This document shows, piece after piece, positions 11,701-22,735 of a stretch of 64,000 nucleotides of DNA (within the stretch, counting starts at the first letter, position 1; each line of letters opens with the position of its first letter). Made by a program: the position numbers and the translations under genes. A model generated the notes under the pieces. That model saw only the letters and a list, made by a program, of their open reading frames with translations, searched no databases and was not told the DNA's origin. Origin of the DNA: Cephalopachus bancanus (lineage: Eukaryota; Chordata; Mammalia; Primates; Tarsiidae); assembly GCA_027257055.1 (NCBI GenBank), contig JAPVLO010000059.1, positions 2,170,001-2,234,000 on the forward strand, given 5' to 3'.

Positions 11701-13300
11701 CTGAAACCTGGAAATAGGCAATAGAGCTTACTGTATTCCTTCATTTTAGTGTTCCCGTTGTTGGACTTGACTTTCTGTTTACAAGGTCTAATTTACAACT
11801 CTAAGGAAAGAGAATAATTAATATGGGCTGTTATGGACCAGGAGGACATTATCCTTTTTGCATGCATATGTATATATACTTCTCAAACATTCCTGGGACT
11901 GATTCTAACATCATATTGAATCCCTTATTGATTAATGAGTTGAATAAAATCTTGATATGTGTTTAATTTTTATTTGTACAAAAGCATTAATTTGCCTTTC
12001 TGCAAATTGCTTTAATATAGGATTATTTTGAGAATGGAGTTGATGCATACGACATTTTCAACATAGTACCAGTGTTACCTATGATTCAATAAATGTTACC
12101 TATCACATCACTGCTATAATCATCCCTATAACTTATCACCAAAACTATACTATTTAAACTTTTTAATGCTAGGAATGGTTGCTTCTATTTATCCCTATTC
12201 AAATATTAACAGAAAGAAGTTAGTCACTAGCTATGAGAATAGTTCCAAAATTATATACTGTTACCCACAGCTGAGGCCACTTTAAAACCTGGCCTTGAGA
12301 ATGACTATCTCACAAATCACACACACAATGCAAAAATTGAGTTTTTAAGATACCCACTTTCTATGCACAGAAGGTTGTGCACCAGACAGGCTGCTGGGAG
12401 CCTTAGCGCCGTCACCTCTGGTAAACAGGATTCATTAGAGTGATAATTGACAGTTGTTTCCCTTTCTAAGTGATTGCTCTGTAGTTCCATTATGTTCTGT
12501 CAGGGAAGTGCTAGCAATTAATTACCAATATACTAAACACCAACTTTGCTTGCAGTGGAAGGTTTGGAACCATTTATCTTGGGGGATGAGGGAGATGGCA
12601 GGGAGAGAGGAATCAACTTCACCAGATGGATCAATTGCTCTGTAAGATGTTCTTACAAGGGTGGGTGGGACTGGACAGAGCCTCTGGGAGGACATGAGTC
12701 CTTCATTTCTACTTTTGAGGTTCCTGGCATATTAAAAGAAAGAAAGAAAGAACTACAGATCCAAAAAGTGTGGTCTATTTTAACATAACACACTACAAAA
12801 TAAATTGCAGAATAATTATGATAGTCACAAGATAATGATAGAACTAATTTTTTTTAAAAATTCAAAGCACATAGCTGGAAGATTTTCAAGTGGTATGACA
12901 GAGGGTTTTTTGCATCCCCATTAAAGTTCTTCTGTATGTCTCCTGTACTGGAAATAATATGCAAAATCTAAATTGAAGCTTTTGGTGAAATTCTGAGGTA
13001 CAAGGGTTTGAGCTTTCCTCCTCTCCACTGCCCTCATCAGACTTAAAGATGTGATTTTTCACAAACCGCCTGAGATCCTGTGCCTCAGTTGCTTGCTACT
13101 TATCCTGTTTCCTTTGTTTTTTGATTTCAATATAGAGCCATTAGGTAGTTCTTCATATAGATCCTGGCAGACACATCCTCGGTGCTCTCCAACCTCTTCC
13201 ATTAACTCAAGTCACGCCTTCAGCCACAATGGTCTCTTGCTTCCCCGCAATCCTACTATATATTACTTTAATTTTAAAAAATATACTTAATCACACACGC
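11700..13300. other. Stretch with no recognised gene
   Basis: Unique-looking sequence with a short GAAA repeat near 12739-12752. ORFs at 12454-12788 and 13051-13290 lack family resemblance and splice support. Confidence 0.45.
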
Positions 13301-13309
13301 TTTCACTTG

Positions 13310-13410
13310 GTTTCACATTCAAGTGCCTTGTTTCCTCAAAAAGACTGCAATTCCTTGAGGGCAAGGACACATCTGTGCAAAATAATTAACAATTACTGAG
13401 CACCTACAGC
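13310..13410 (+). mobile_element. L2 3'-end fragment
   Basis: AAAGACTGCAATTCCTTGAG, GGCAAGGACACATCTG and GAGCACCTA follow the order of the L2 3' end (family text: 'CCTTGAGGGCAGGGAC'). Short and diverged. Confidence 0.55.
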
Positions 13411-13538
13411 TCTGGAATCCAGTCATGTGGGCAGAGTAGGCCAGCAAGAAAGCAAACAAACAAAAGCAGTGTTTATTTACCTCTCCAACACCATCCCACC
13501 TTGGGAAATGGAGGTCAAAGCAAGCATTTTTTTAAAGG

Positions 13539-13591
13539 GATCTCGAGTTTTCACAGAGCCCAAGATCTCGAGTTTTCACAGAGCCCAAGAT
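13539..13591. repeat. 26-bp perfect tandem duplication
   Basis: A 26-bp unit, starting GATCTCGAGTTTTCACAG, occurs twice head to tail without mismatch, followed by a third partial GATCT. Each unit contains a CTCGAG site. Lack of divergence implies a young duplication. Confidence 0.92.
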
Positions 13592-14030
13592 CTGTTATTT
13601 AAAGGCTCTTGACTCCCTGGTACATCCAAACATCTGCGATAATCTGCATCTCTATCCTACAGTGTTTTTCAGAGGATGCTAGGTGATCTTCAAGGTCAAA
13701 AGGGAATCAAAGACACTGGTGCCAAAAGGAGTGAGAGTTGAATTATCTGGGACAAGAAGCATGACAAGAACTGGGTGGAAGTCAAGGAAAGTCTAAGGTC
13801 AAATGAGAAAAACAAACAGAACCAGAGTGCCAGTCAATCAAATGTAAATTCGCTGCCTCCCTACTCCCCTCCAGGGGCAGAAGGTAAACATCCAGGCCTC
13901 TCCTGTCAGCTTCTGAGGAAGCTAATGGCTATTGGGGAATATCTGAGTTATTGGAGAATATTGGAGGCTCTGATGTAATAGTCCGTGGAACACACAGTTG
14001 TTCTCGCAATGCCACTTAGAGTAGAGGGGC

Positions 14031-14325
14031 AGCCAGGTTCGGTGGCTCAGCCTGTAATACCCCACCTTTGGGAGGCTGAGGTGAGTGGATTGCCTGAGCC
14101 CGCGGGTTCGAGACCCGCCTGGGCAACTTGGCGAGACCTCATCTCTACAATAAATCAAAAATCAGTTGGGCGTGGTAGTGCATGCCTGTAATTCCGGCTA
14201 CTCAGAAGGCTGAGGTGGAAGGATCGCCAGAGCCCAGCGGGTCGAGGCTGAAGTGGCCGGGAGCCGCCACTGCACTCCAGTCTGGGCGACAGAGTGAGAC
14301 TCCAACTCAAAAAAAAAAAAAAAAG
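14031..14325 (+). mobile_element. Full-length dimeric Alu (main local subfamily)
   Basis: Both arms and an A17 tail are present: GGTTCGGTGGCTCAGCCTG, then GGGCAACTTGGCGAGACCTC and CTACAATAAATC, then the right arm ending GAGACTCCAACTC. GAGGGGCA-type repeats at both edges suggest the target-site duplication. Many CpGs survive, as expected of a young copy. Confidence 0.93.
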
Positions 14326-14399
14326 AGTCGAGGGGCAGGGAACTGGGAAGAAAGAAATTTATTTCTGAATTCAGAATTCAGAGAGACAAACCAGTAAAG

Positions 14400-14925
14400 A
14401 TACCAAGGCCAGCTCAGCTCCTTGGATTTTGTAGTCTGTAATTATATAAGTATAAGCCCTAAGGTTTGATATTGATTAATATCAAACTACAAGACTTACA
14501 ATGCATTCTAGAAGATTTCAATTATAATTGTATTTCATCAATGTAACATTCATTGTTTGCATATTTTTGGCACCCATTACCAGAAACCTGTAATTTTCAT
14601 GTATCAGTAACTCTAAGCAAAGGAATTAGTGGAGCTTACTACAAAGTAAAACATTCATTGTGATACATCATTAGCCAATGGGTATAACAAAACAAGAGAG
14701 CTTACCAGTTATGGTTACAAGATTAATATAATTATATTTCTAACTTTAACCATTGATCACAAAAATGAATAGCAATCTATTTTGCTAACTGTGAATACAA
14801 CCATGGGGTCAGTGACTCGTTCTATTACAGGGAGGGTCACCACAGTCTTATAATTCTAAGGAATGTGAGTGCATGCAGGGCAGAAACCCTAAGCAACCAA
14901 ACATTATAACAATCATGAATGAACC
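14400..14925. other. Short stretch with no recognised feature
   Basis: Contains a local palindrome near 14465-14487 (TTTGATATTGATTAATATCAAA-like hairpin, a perfect inverted repeat across its centre) but otherwise featureless AT-rich sequence. Confidence 0.5.
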
Positions 14926-15229
14926 GGGCTCAGTGGCTCAGCCTGTAATCCTGCGTCTTTGGGAGGCTGAGGTGAGTGGATTGCCTGAGCCTGCGGGTTC
15001 GAGATCCACCCGGGCAACTTGGCGAGACCTCATCTCTACAATAAACTTTAAAAAAAATTAGCTAGGCGTGGTAGCACATGCCTGTAGTTCCAGCTACTTG
15101 GAAGGCTGAGGCGGAAGAATCGCCGGAGCCCAGCAGGTCGAGGCTGCGGTGGCCGGGAGTGGCCACTGCACTCCAGTCTGGGCGACAGACAAAGTGAGAC
15201 TCCAACTCAAAAAAAAAAAAAAAAAAAAA
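14926..15229 (+). mobile_element. Full-length young dimeric Alu
   Basis: Same subfamily as the copy 0.6 kb upstream, in the same orientation, with a long A tail and conserved CpGs (GCGGGTTCGAGATCC, TGGCCGGGAG). AATCATGAATGA before it and CAGTCATGAACGA after it are a likely diverged target-site duplication. Confidence 0.93.
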
Positions 15230-15558
15230 CCAGTCATGAACGAGTAGTAGTGGGTATCCTTACAGGGCACAATCCCCAAGGCCAAAGCACTCCAGATGTC
15301 CCTGAAACACACAAGGACACTGATGAGAAAAGAGAAATGGAAAAAAGGGCTCATTTTAAAAAATTTTATTTTGAAATTAATTTCAAATTTATCTACATGG
15401 TTCAAGAATTAGACTAGAACAAAGAACATCTGTGTACACCTCAGATTCATCAATTGTTAATATTTTTCCCCATTTGCTTATCATCTAGCACACTCTCTTG
15501 CTAGATCTTTATCTCTATACAGATGGTTTTTTTCCTGCCCATTTGAAAATAAAAGTTG

Positions 15559-15840
15559 GCCAGGCTTGGTGGCTCAGTCCGTAACCCCAGCACTTTGGGA
15601 GGCTGAGGCAAGTAGATCGCTGTTTCAAAACCAGCCCAGGCAACTTGGCAGGACCTTGTCGCTACAATAAATAAAAAATTAAGGCCAGGCGCGGTAGCAC
15701 AGCGCCTGTAGTTCCGGCTACTTGGAAGGCTGAGGCAGTAGGATCTCAGGAACCCAGCAGGTCAAGGCTAGGGTTGCCGTGAGTGTGCCACTGCACTCTA
15801 GCCTAGGAGACAGAATGAGACTCCAACTCGGGAAAAAAAA
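15559..15840 (+). mobile_element. Dimeric Alu inserted in L1M
   Basis: Starts GGCCAGGCTTGGTGGCTCAG and ends GAGACTCCAACTCGGG plus an A-rich tail. AAATAAAAGTTG precedes and AAAGAAAAGTTG follows it, and the interrupted L1M text resumes exactly there. It is more diverged than the two Alus upstream. Confidence 0.9.
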
Positions 15841-15924
15841 ACAAAGAAAAGTTGCTATTATCTTTTTATTGATACTACAGTACAGTTACCAACTTCATGG
15901 TAACATTGGTACAATACTATTGTT

Positions 15925-16358
15925 ACAGGCCAAGGCTCTGGGAATGGGAGTTTCTCATGTCTGGTTTGAAGTTGTTATCTAAATATACCAAGGTAGCTTC
16001 TTTGATTGTTGTAACTTCCCATCAACCCTTAAGGAACTATCATCACGATTAGATCTTGGGTCATGCTGAAGCTGCCTGTAGGCCTTGTTAATTCAGTCTT
16101 GGAGGTTGGTGGAGGGATTAGGAGTTCTTGAGTCATGCCTTTGTTAATTTAGCCTTAGGGGTATGTGAGGGGCTATGGAGTATAAATTCTGAGTAAGTTG
16201 TACTATCAGGGAGCAAGCTTGTTTTCTGGGTGTATATTCCTACTCGTTCCCTGATTCCATGGTATCAGAATAAAACTCTTCTCCCAGCTCTCTGCCTCTC
16301 CTATTTGGTTGCAAGGGAAGCAGCCGACTATTAGATGGGTTGGTAAAAATATGTCTAT
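15925..16358 (+). mobile_element. LTR-like block inserted in L1M
   Basis: The L1M match stops near 15924 and resumes near 16360. The ~430 bases between include AGAATAAAACTCTTCTCCC (poly(A) signal with a pyrimidine-rich R/U5-like tail), the usual layout of a solo LTR in plus orientation. The family is not identified. Confidence 0.5.
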
Positions 16359-17154
16359 ACCACTGTCTTCTGTTTCTCAATTTTGTCAATTAACCCAATG
16401 ACATCCCTTATGGCTCCTTCCCCCCTCCAATATAATCCAGTGTAGGACTGTATTTAGTGTTAATGTCTTTTTAGTCTCCTTTAATCTCAAACATTACTTT
16501 GTCTTTCTCTTTCGTTCTTTCTAATAATACATCCCCATCACCTACCCCACACACATAAGTGGGTTTTGTTTTTTTTAAAAAAATAGAACTGTTTCTCATT
16601 TGGGGTTTCTCTGATGGGTCCTTGAGATCAGATTCATGCGATATATTCCTGACCTGTGTACCATATTGGTCATGTTGTGTCTCTCAGGGTATCACATCAG
16701 AAAACACATAAATGTCCTTTTGCCTATAATTGGTGACGTGAATTCTGATTACTGGTCAAGAAGCTGTCTGGTTTCTCCATTGTATAGTTACTTTTTTTTT
16801 TTTTCAAATGTGAAACTGCTTAATATTCTGACTGTGTATTAGGCAGGAAAAGGATTTAGCTCATTATGTTTTAGTTATATACTAACGAAGTACGTACATT
16901 TTAAACAGCTTACAGTTGTTTGTTTTAAATAATGACACATTAGGACCCACACATAATTGCTCACTCAGTGTTGTCTTCCACTCAGCACTGTAAGCTTTTA
17001 TTCTGCAAAAGCTGTGGTTTGTGAGACATTGTTTGTATGTGTTCCTTCAGACCTTCTCAATAAAACAAAACATACAATAACCAATAAACATGCCCTTTCT
17101 TCAATGTGGTAGGGGTGGATTTTTCACATTTCATAGAACATCTCAGGCTGTTCA

Positions 17155-17300
17155 AGCTGAGAGACATTTGAAATCGATTGGTCCAACCCACAGGTTTTTT
17201 ACATTTGAGAAAATCAGGACCTAAGAAGAAAATATGACTTGCCCAGGGTAACGTGGTACAACAGTTCCTTAGAAACTGTGCTACAAAATCAATTTAGTAG
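17155..17300 (-). mobile_element. MIR- or L2-like fragment, minus strand
   Basis: TTGGTCCAACCCACAGG, TTTGAGAAAATCAGGACC and ATGACTTGCCCAGGG resemble the antisense end of an old mammalian SINE or LINE. The exact family is uncertain. Confidence 0.45.
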
Positions 17301-17386
17301 GCCATGACCAGCAGGTTTTAAATTGAAATACAATAAAAAATATCTGAGTACTTAGCATACAGCAAGTGTAATACTGTTTGGCGAAA

Positions 17387-17683
17387 CTTTTTTTTTTTTT
17401 TTTGAGTTGGAGTCTTACTCTGTCTCCCAGGCTGGAGTGCAGTGGCACGCTCATAGCCATCCCAGCATCGACCTGCTGGTCTCAGGCGATTCTTCTGCCT
17501 CAGCCTTCTAAGTAGCTGGAACTATAGGCACGTGCTATCATGCCCAGCTAATTTTTGATTTATTGTAGAGACAGGTCTCATCAAGTTGTATGGGCTGTTC
17601 TCGAACCCATGGGCTCAGGCAATCCTCTCACCTCGGCCTCCCAAAGTGCTGGGATTACAGGCTGAGCCACCCAGCCCAGCCGG
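17387..17683 (-). mobile_element. Full-length dimeric Alu, minus strand
   Basis: T17 then GAGTTGGAGTC, both arms, and the left-arm end GCTGAGCCACCCAGCCC. GCGAAACTTTT and CGGAAACTTTT at the edges are the probable target-site duplication. Antisense of this element makes the ORF at 17590-17787. Confidence 0.92.
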
Positions 17684-17839
17684 AAACTTTTGTTTTAATT
17701 TACATGTTTAGGAGTGTGTATGCTCCCCTATACTGGATAATGGCACAAAATGCATTTCTTATTTATGTTGCGGTTAAAATTATTTAGAGAACTCCATTAG
17801 AACTGCCTCAAAAAACGGTGATCATTCTACCAGAAAAGT

Positions 17840-17975
17840 GCTTTGCAAACTTTAGCATGAAAACAAATAAAGATTGGAATGCAGGTTCTGATTTAATCCG
17901 TCTGGGATGGACCAGGGATTCTGCATTTTGAATAGGCTGTTGGGTAAGATCTAAGCTGCTAGTGCTGCCCTACCT
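17840..17975 (-). mobile_element. MER5A-like DNA transposon relic
   Basis: GCAAACTTTAGCATGAAAAC, TGGACCAGGGATTCTGCATT and TTGAATAGGCTGTTGGGTAA follow the antisense order of MER5A, a nonautonomous hAT element. Both ends are eroded. Confidence 0.6.
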
Positions 17976-18169
17976 CTAACCTTTGATACATATGATGAAA
18001 ACACTGCATCTGGGAAGACCTAGTTTATGCTGAAGAATATCCACGTGGAGTAGGTATCCCCCCCACACACTTTTATTTTGATTTGCTAACAATTTGAATA
18101 TGAACAACTAATTCTTGAAAATGTTTAAAAATAACTAAGTAAAACCTTTCACAAATACTCCACTCAATT

Positions 18170-18345
18170 CATTGCAGAGAAAATGTGTTAATTGTGATAG
18201 TAATAAGAACACTTTGATTTATTGGTGTTCATGATGACACACATGAGACCCTGGATATAACAATAACCCAGTGCAGGTTGGATTGATTTTCCCCAAATTA
18301 CAGATGAAGAAACAGACTCAAATAAGCTTATTTTCCCCCAAGGTC
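18170..18345 (-). mobile_element. MIR fragment, minus strand
   Basis: TTACAGATGAAGAAACAGAC and CCCCAAGGTCATAATG at the end, after a diverged 5' half, fit antisense MIR. Confidence 0.58.
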
Positions 18346-18599
18346 ATAATGCTTGAGAGTGGAAGGACATTGATTAGAATGCAGCGAATTAATTCCTAAG
18401 TGATAGTTTTATCACACTCATTGACTCACAGGTGTGTATCATTCACACACTTATGCTTTAAACATTACATGTAATATAAATACATATACAGACACATACA
18501 TTAGCACCTTCCTTGGTTTACCCTTTTATAAACATTCTGTATTCAGGAGTCAGGGATCAGAAGACTAAATTAATATGTCAAAACCCGGCTCTCTAAAAT

Positions 18600-19500
18600 T
18601 AGGTGCCTTCTGAAGTGGATCAAGTAACAACATTTATGTTGTCCACATTAAAGGATCTCTTAAAAATAGTCACATTAGCAGACTATGGAGGCTTAGTTAG
18701 CAGCTGAAAGGGGAGGAATGTGAGCCAGCAAATGACTAGAGCTACCAACAAGATTCCGTCACCTATAACTTAGACTTCATGTGGTATATTTAGTTCAAAC
18801 TCCAGCACTTCATACAAATAGGTTGTCACGTAAAGTGCAAACAACTCTCTTTTGACGAAGTGATACTGCCGTGATGCTAGGTTGACGGCTTTATACACCG
18901 CAAAGCTCTTTAAGTGACAAATGAAAGCAGAGTCTTGAAAATATGGTGATATGGAATGACTGCATAAATCCTTTCAGGTCTCCTGGGGGGACCAAAAGGA
19001 TAGCGTTTTGCAATTAATTAAAAAGAAAATCTGAGAGGATGAGGTTAGATCTTTCTAATCTTGACTGTAAAAATGGACTTTGAAGTTACTGGCACAAAAT
19101 TGAGATATGGCCCCAGAAACTTCTTCAAATGAGATGTATGATGTTGTTTAAAGATCAGGCTCAAGTGCCGCTCTTGGCCCAAATTATGCCAGGCAAGTGT
19201 GCAGTAATTATCTCTGCTAGAGATATTTGGTGCACTGGCATTGAAATCTTTTGATACGTTTGATAATGCAGCTTTTGTGTGCACACATTGCTTTCCCAAG
19301 CTGTCTACATCAGTGTCATGTTCAAATGAAGCTGAATAGTTTAAAAGGCTTGCCTTTCATGCCGACTTTATTTAGCTTGAATAAACATTTCCCATCAATC
19401 TCATATAAAGTCTCGCTGCATAAATACAGTTGTCCTGCTCTTGTCTCCTAATAAGGATCTTTACAGAGTCCTGTTGGGCAACATATTTCTGATAGATGAT
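18600..19500. other. Repeat-free stretch, possible conserved noncoding DNA
   Basis: No recognisable repeat in about 0.9 kb, unusual for this window. It contains homeodomain-like TTAATTAA at about 19015 (in GCAATTAATTAAAAAG) and more CpGs than its neighbours. ORFs at 19045-19299 and 19251-19451 are unconvincing. Conservation is a guess to be tested by alignment. Confidence 0.35.
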
Positions 19501-19904
19501 TAATAAGAGATATAGAGTTTCTTTTTGAAAAAAAATTCAGACTCTGACTACAGAGGGCAAATTCATTATCCATAAATCAAAAGGAGCAAGGATTTCAGTA
19601 GTATCAGAAGCCTTATCTGCCTTCGATCTGACAGTTAACTCTAGGCCGTGAATGATTAAATAAAAGTCTAAGTTCACCCAAGCCTGGATAAAGTAAAACT
19701 CAAAGCCTAGAAACTTCAAATAAAATAAGAAAAAGTCATAGAATTTTTAACCTCAAAAGGAAATGGAGAAGTATGATGTGACGGAAACTGTGATTTCAAA
19801 TGGAGAGTTTCTTTTGTTGTTTGTGTTTTTCAGAACTAGACTCAAATTTTACAATAGCCTCCAATACAGAAGAAAGTTTTGAAAGTAATGAGGTTGATTT
19901 GAAC

Positions 19905-19942
19905 TTTTAAAAACTCTGAAATTGAGATATAGCATACATAAG
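19905..19942 (-). mobile_element. L1M fragment (short left piece)
   Basis: AAATTGAGATATAGCATACAT matches the usual start of the antisense L1M 3' region ('ATTGAGATATAATTCACATA'). The match stops where the MLT1 LTR begins and continues at 20433. Confidence 0.5.
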
Positions 19943-20415
19943 ATGTGGCAGAATAAAAACTGCCATAAAATCTTTAAAATTCCTTACATTGAGAGGTGGG
20001 GAGTCTGTTTCTTATGCTTGAGTACGGTGGGCCTGCTGAGTAGTTTCATCAAGAGAATTCATCAAAACTTACTGTGTCCAGGATTTAAGAAACTGGCATT
20101 TCTCTTGAAATGCTAGCTCGTAAAGCCTGAATTTTGCCAGTGGAGGAGGTCTGACCACCTGAAGCTACCATGTTATGTGGAAGTCCAAGACAGTTATGTG
20201 GAAAGAAAGAGAGACAGATGCCCACCTAACCTCCAGCCTTCGAATCATTGCAGCTGAGGCTCCAGACGTTAATGAATGGCAGTAAGCAACTCAGCCTAAT
20301 GCCTTGTCAGACTCTCTGACCCATAACACTGGGAGATATAATAATAGTAATAATAACAATAAACTGTTTTCAGCTCTTGTGTTTTCCAGTGGTTTGATAC
20401 ACGGCAATAGACAGC
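19943..20415 (+). mobile_element. MLT1-type LTR (ERVL-MaLR), plus strand
   Basis: Begins GATGTGGCAGAATAA, includes TTGAGAGGTGGGGAGTCTGT, AGAGAGACAGATGCCCA and GCTGAGGCTCCAGACG, then GGGAGATATAATAATAG and a GGTTTGATACACGGCAATAG end, the classic MLT1 3' terminus. It sits inside an L1M fragment. Its length of ~470 bp fits a solo LTR. Confidence 0.8.
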
Positions 20416-20432
20416 TAGATTATATAGTAAAG

Positions 20433-20955
20433 TGAGCTAATCTTAAGTGTACCACTCTGCATTTTCAAATGTATGCATACACGTAACCACCACTCAGATC
20501 ACAACACGTTTCCATCTCCCCAGAAGCGCCCTCTGCCTCTTTCCAGAGAGTACCCTCAATAAACTTCCCCCACCACACCTCCACCCACATAGGCAACTAC
20601 TATTCTAACTTCCACTATCATAGATTCATTTTGTCAGTTCTTGAAGTTCATGTGTAGGAAATCATATCATATATACTCTTCAGTGTCCAATTTCTTCCAT
20701 TCAACATTCTGCCTGTGAGAGTCATTACTGTTGCTGTGCAGGGCAGTAGATTGTATGTTTTGATTGCTGTGAAGTATTCCATTTTATAAGTATACCACAA
20801 TTATCCATTCCGCCATTCATGGGGCATTTGGGTTTCCAACTTGGGGCTTTTATGCATAAAGCTGTTAGGAACATTCTTGTACATCTTTTTGGTGGACAAA
20901 TGCATTCATTTCTCTTGATTATAAACATAGGCATGAAGGTGCTAGCTCACAGGGC
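20433..20955 (-). mobile_element. L1M ORF2 end and 3' region fragment
   Basis: Antisense L1 order: TTTCAAATGTATGCATACAC, CCCCAGAAGCGCCCTC, TTCATGTGTAGGAAATCAT, AGTATTCCATTTTATAAGTA, GGGCATTTGGGTTTCCAAC and AAAGCTGTTAGGAACATTCT. The minus-strand ORF at 20725-20934 still reads like the carboxyl end of L1 ORF2 (KPKCPMNGGMDN). Dead, truncated LINE-1. Confidence 0.75.
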
Positions 20956-21999
20956 AGAACATGTTTAGTAAAATTTTAGTTCACATCCTGACTACTTATA
21001 GAATTGCTTATCAGAGCTATGTTACTATTTTTTCTCCCCCAAGTCTAGCTAATATTGTGGAATAATCATGCCACATTAAATTAAACTATTTATGACTTGT
21101 CCTTGCATATTGACCTTTCCTGACTAACTGCACAATAGTATTGTTCTCAAAAATGTCTACTGTCATGCATATGACATTGTTCTTAGAAAAATCCTATCAG
21201 GCAAAGTCAACCTCTAAAATAGCATTGTAATAAATATGCAGAAATGTCACTTTTTGCATTAGCCCAAAGGTTTTGTATAGCTTAAGGATATGTGCAGTAA
21301 GCTAACTATAAAAATAGAAACTTGACAGTGGGATGTATGTGTGTGTCAAAATAATATTACTCTTTCTGGGTGTATGGCAGAAAAAATGACACTACATCCA
21401 CCAGCATGATTTTTATAGATCTGCCTCTTTGCCAGATGTCACCTTTTATAAACTGCTTTATAAAAACATGACAGTATAAGTGCAATAGTGTGTTTATTGC
21501 TTGATAAACTTTAGTAATAAACTTAGGATTGGTTGAAAATTAAAGCCTTAGAGCCTATTCATTAAGCATTTAGGACAAGTGAATAAGCAAAAAATACAAA
21601 CTATTAAATCCTAAATGCTTGCAGATCAAGCTACTGGCAGCAAGCACTATTTCTCAGTCAGTATGTCTTATGGAAATATCTGCCAGTTTCCTTGTCATTG
21701 AGCTAAATGCATTACAGCCATATCTAAAGGATGCCATTTGCATTGCGACAAATTTGAGTGAAATCCAGAACCTTACAATTGCCATAGGCTCACTCAAAAC
21801 AGATTAAGTCTTTTTCAAAAGTGTTCTGTAACTTAGTACAGCATATTTTATGTATGGCAAACCATGTTTCCAACAACTATTTTTCTGAAAAGACTTTAAG
21901 GAATTTCCTAAAATAATTTCATAGCATCCACTCAATATTTTGATTATTGATGAATTATATACAGTAATGTAATGTGACTTGAGGATGTTTAAATTACCC

Positions 22000-22120
22000 A
22001 TAGAGCTTGCTAAAGAGCGATTCTGGAGTCCGTTCTTAATTGAAACAAAATCTCTGGGGAAAGGGATTCAAGAACTAATATTTACTAAGTAATTCCAAAT
22101 GATTCTTATTCATGATAAAG
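22000..22120. mobile_element. MER5-like DNA transposon relic
   Basis: GAGCTTGCTAAAGAGCGATT, AAATCTCTGGGGAAAGGGAT and CAAATGATTCTTAT resemble MER5A or MER5B. Diverged; its orientation is not certain. Confidence 0.48.
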
Positions 22121-22239
22121 TGTGTAAACCATAGATGTACAGAAATCTAATAATAACAAATTGTAGGGCAAAGTATACCGTCCTAGCTGGGTGTCAATTT
22201 TAAGTGGACAATATATATTCTTACATTCTCAGGCACAAA

Positions 22240-22283
22240 CTGTGAGAGAGAGCACCGAATCCTAACCACTAGACCACCAGGGA
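22240..22283 (-). pseudogene. 5' half of a tRNA-Glu gene
   Basis: On the minus strand, from 22283 downwards, the first ~38 bases read TCCCTGGTGGTCTAGTGGTT then AGGATTCGGTGCTCTC, the 5' half of a nuclear tRNA-Glu(CTC) with one change (GGTGC for GGCGC). The match ends at or just past the anticodon CTC and no 3' half follows. It contains the A box but no intact gene, so it is a tRNA-derived relic, not a working tRNA. Confidence 0.75.
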
Positions 22284-22696
22284 GGCTCTCGGGTTCAAAT
22301 TGTTACTCAAAATTATATTTTTAAAAATCAAACAGCTTGTATCAGTTATACTCCTTTTTTTTTTGTAGATGTGTATGAAGACCCACAAAATAAAGGCTAG
22401 TTAAGGACTTGAAAATTAATCCCTATAGGAAAGCATACATAACTAAATTTTCCTGAGGATTCAATTTATCCTGGACTGACCATTGCAATCTTTGTAAATG
22501 ATAGATGAGAACAGAAGTAAATATCAAAATGACCAAATGATCTGTTAGAATTCCTCTGTTTCTCATCAAATTTTTCTGCTGCTTACTATTCACTCCCCAG
22601 ATCTCACAAAATATTGCAATAGTTAACTACAGCAAAGTTATTAACATGCAGTTTTTGTGTTGGGTAGAATCTCATGAAAGTGCTGCTAATAGACAT

Positions 22697-22701
22697 AATA
22701 C

Positions 22702-22732
<31 letters not shown>

Positions 22733-22735
22733 TAT
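22697..22735. repeat. (AC)n microsatellite, interrupted
   Basis: AC repeats from about 22697 with single AT and GC interruptions. Confidence 0.9.

Larger units (their letters stand above)
15345..16830 (-). mobile_element. L1M 3'-end fragment, interrupted twice
   Basis: The pieces 15345-15558, 15841-15924 and 16360-16830 follow one another in the order of an old L1M 3' region read backwards: TTTTGAAATTAATTTCAAAT, CATCAATTGTTAATATTTTT, then ACATTGGTACAATACTATTG, then GTCAATTAACCCAATGACAT, GTCTTTTTAGTCTCCTTTAA, TATCACATCAGAAAACACAT and GGTTTCTCCATTGTATAGTT. An Alu and an LTR-like block sit inside it. The subfamily is not resolved. Confidence 0.72.
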
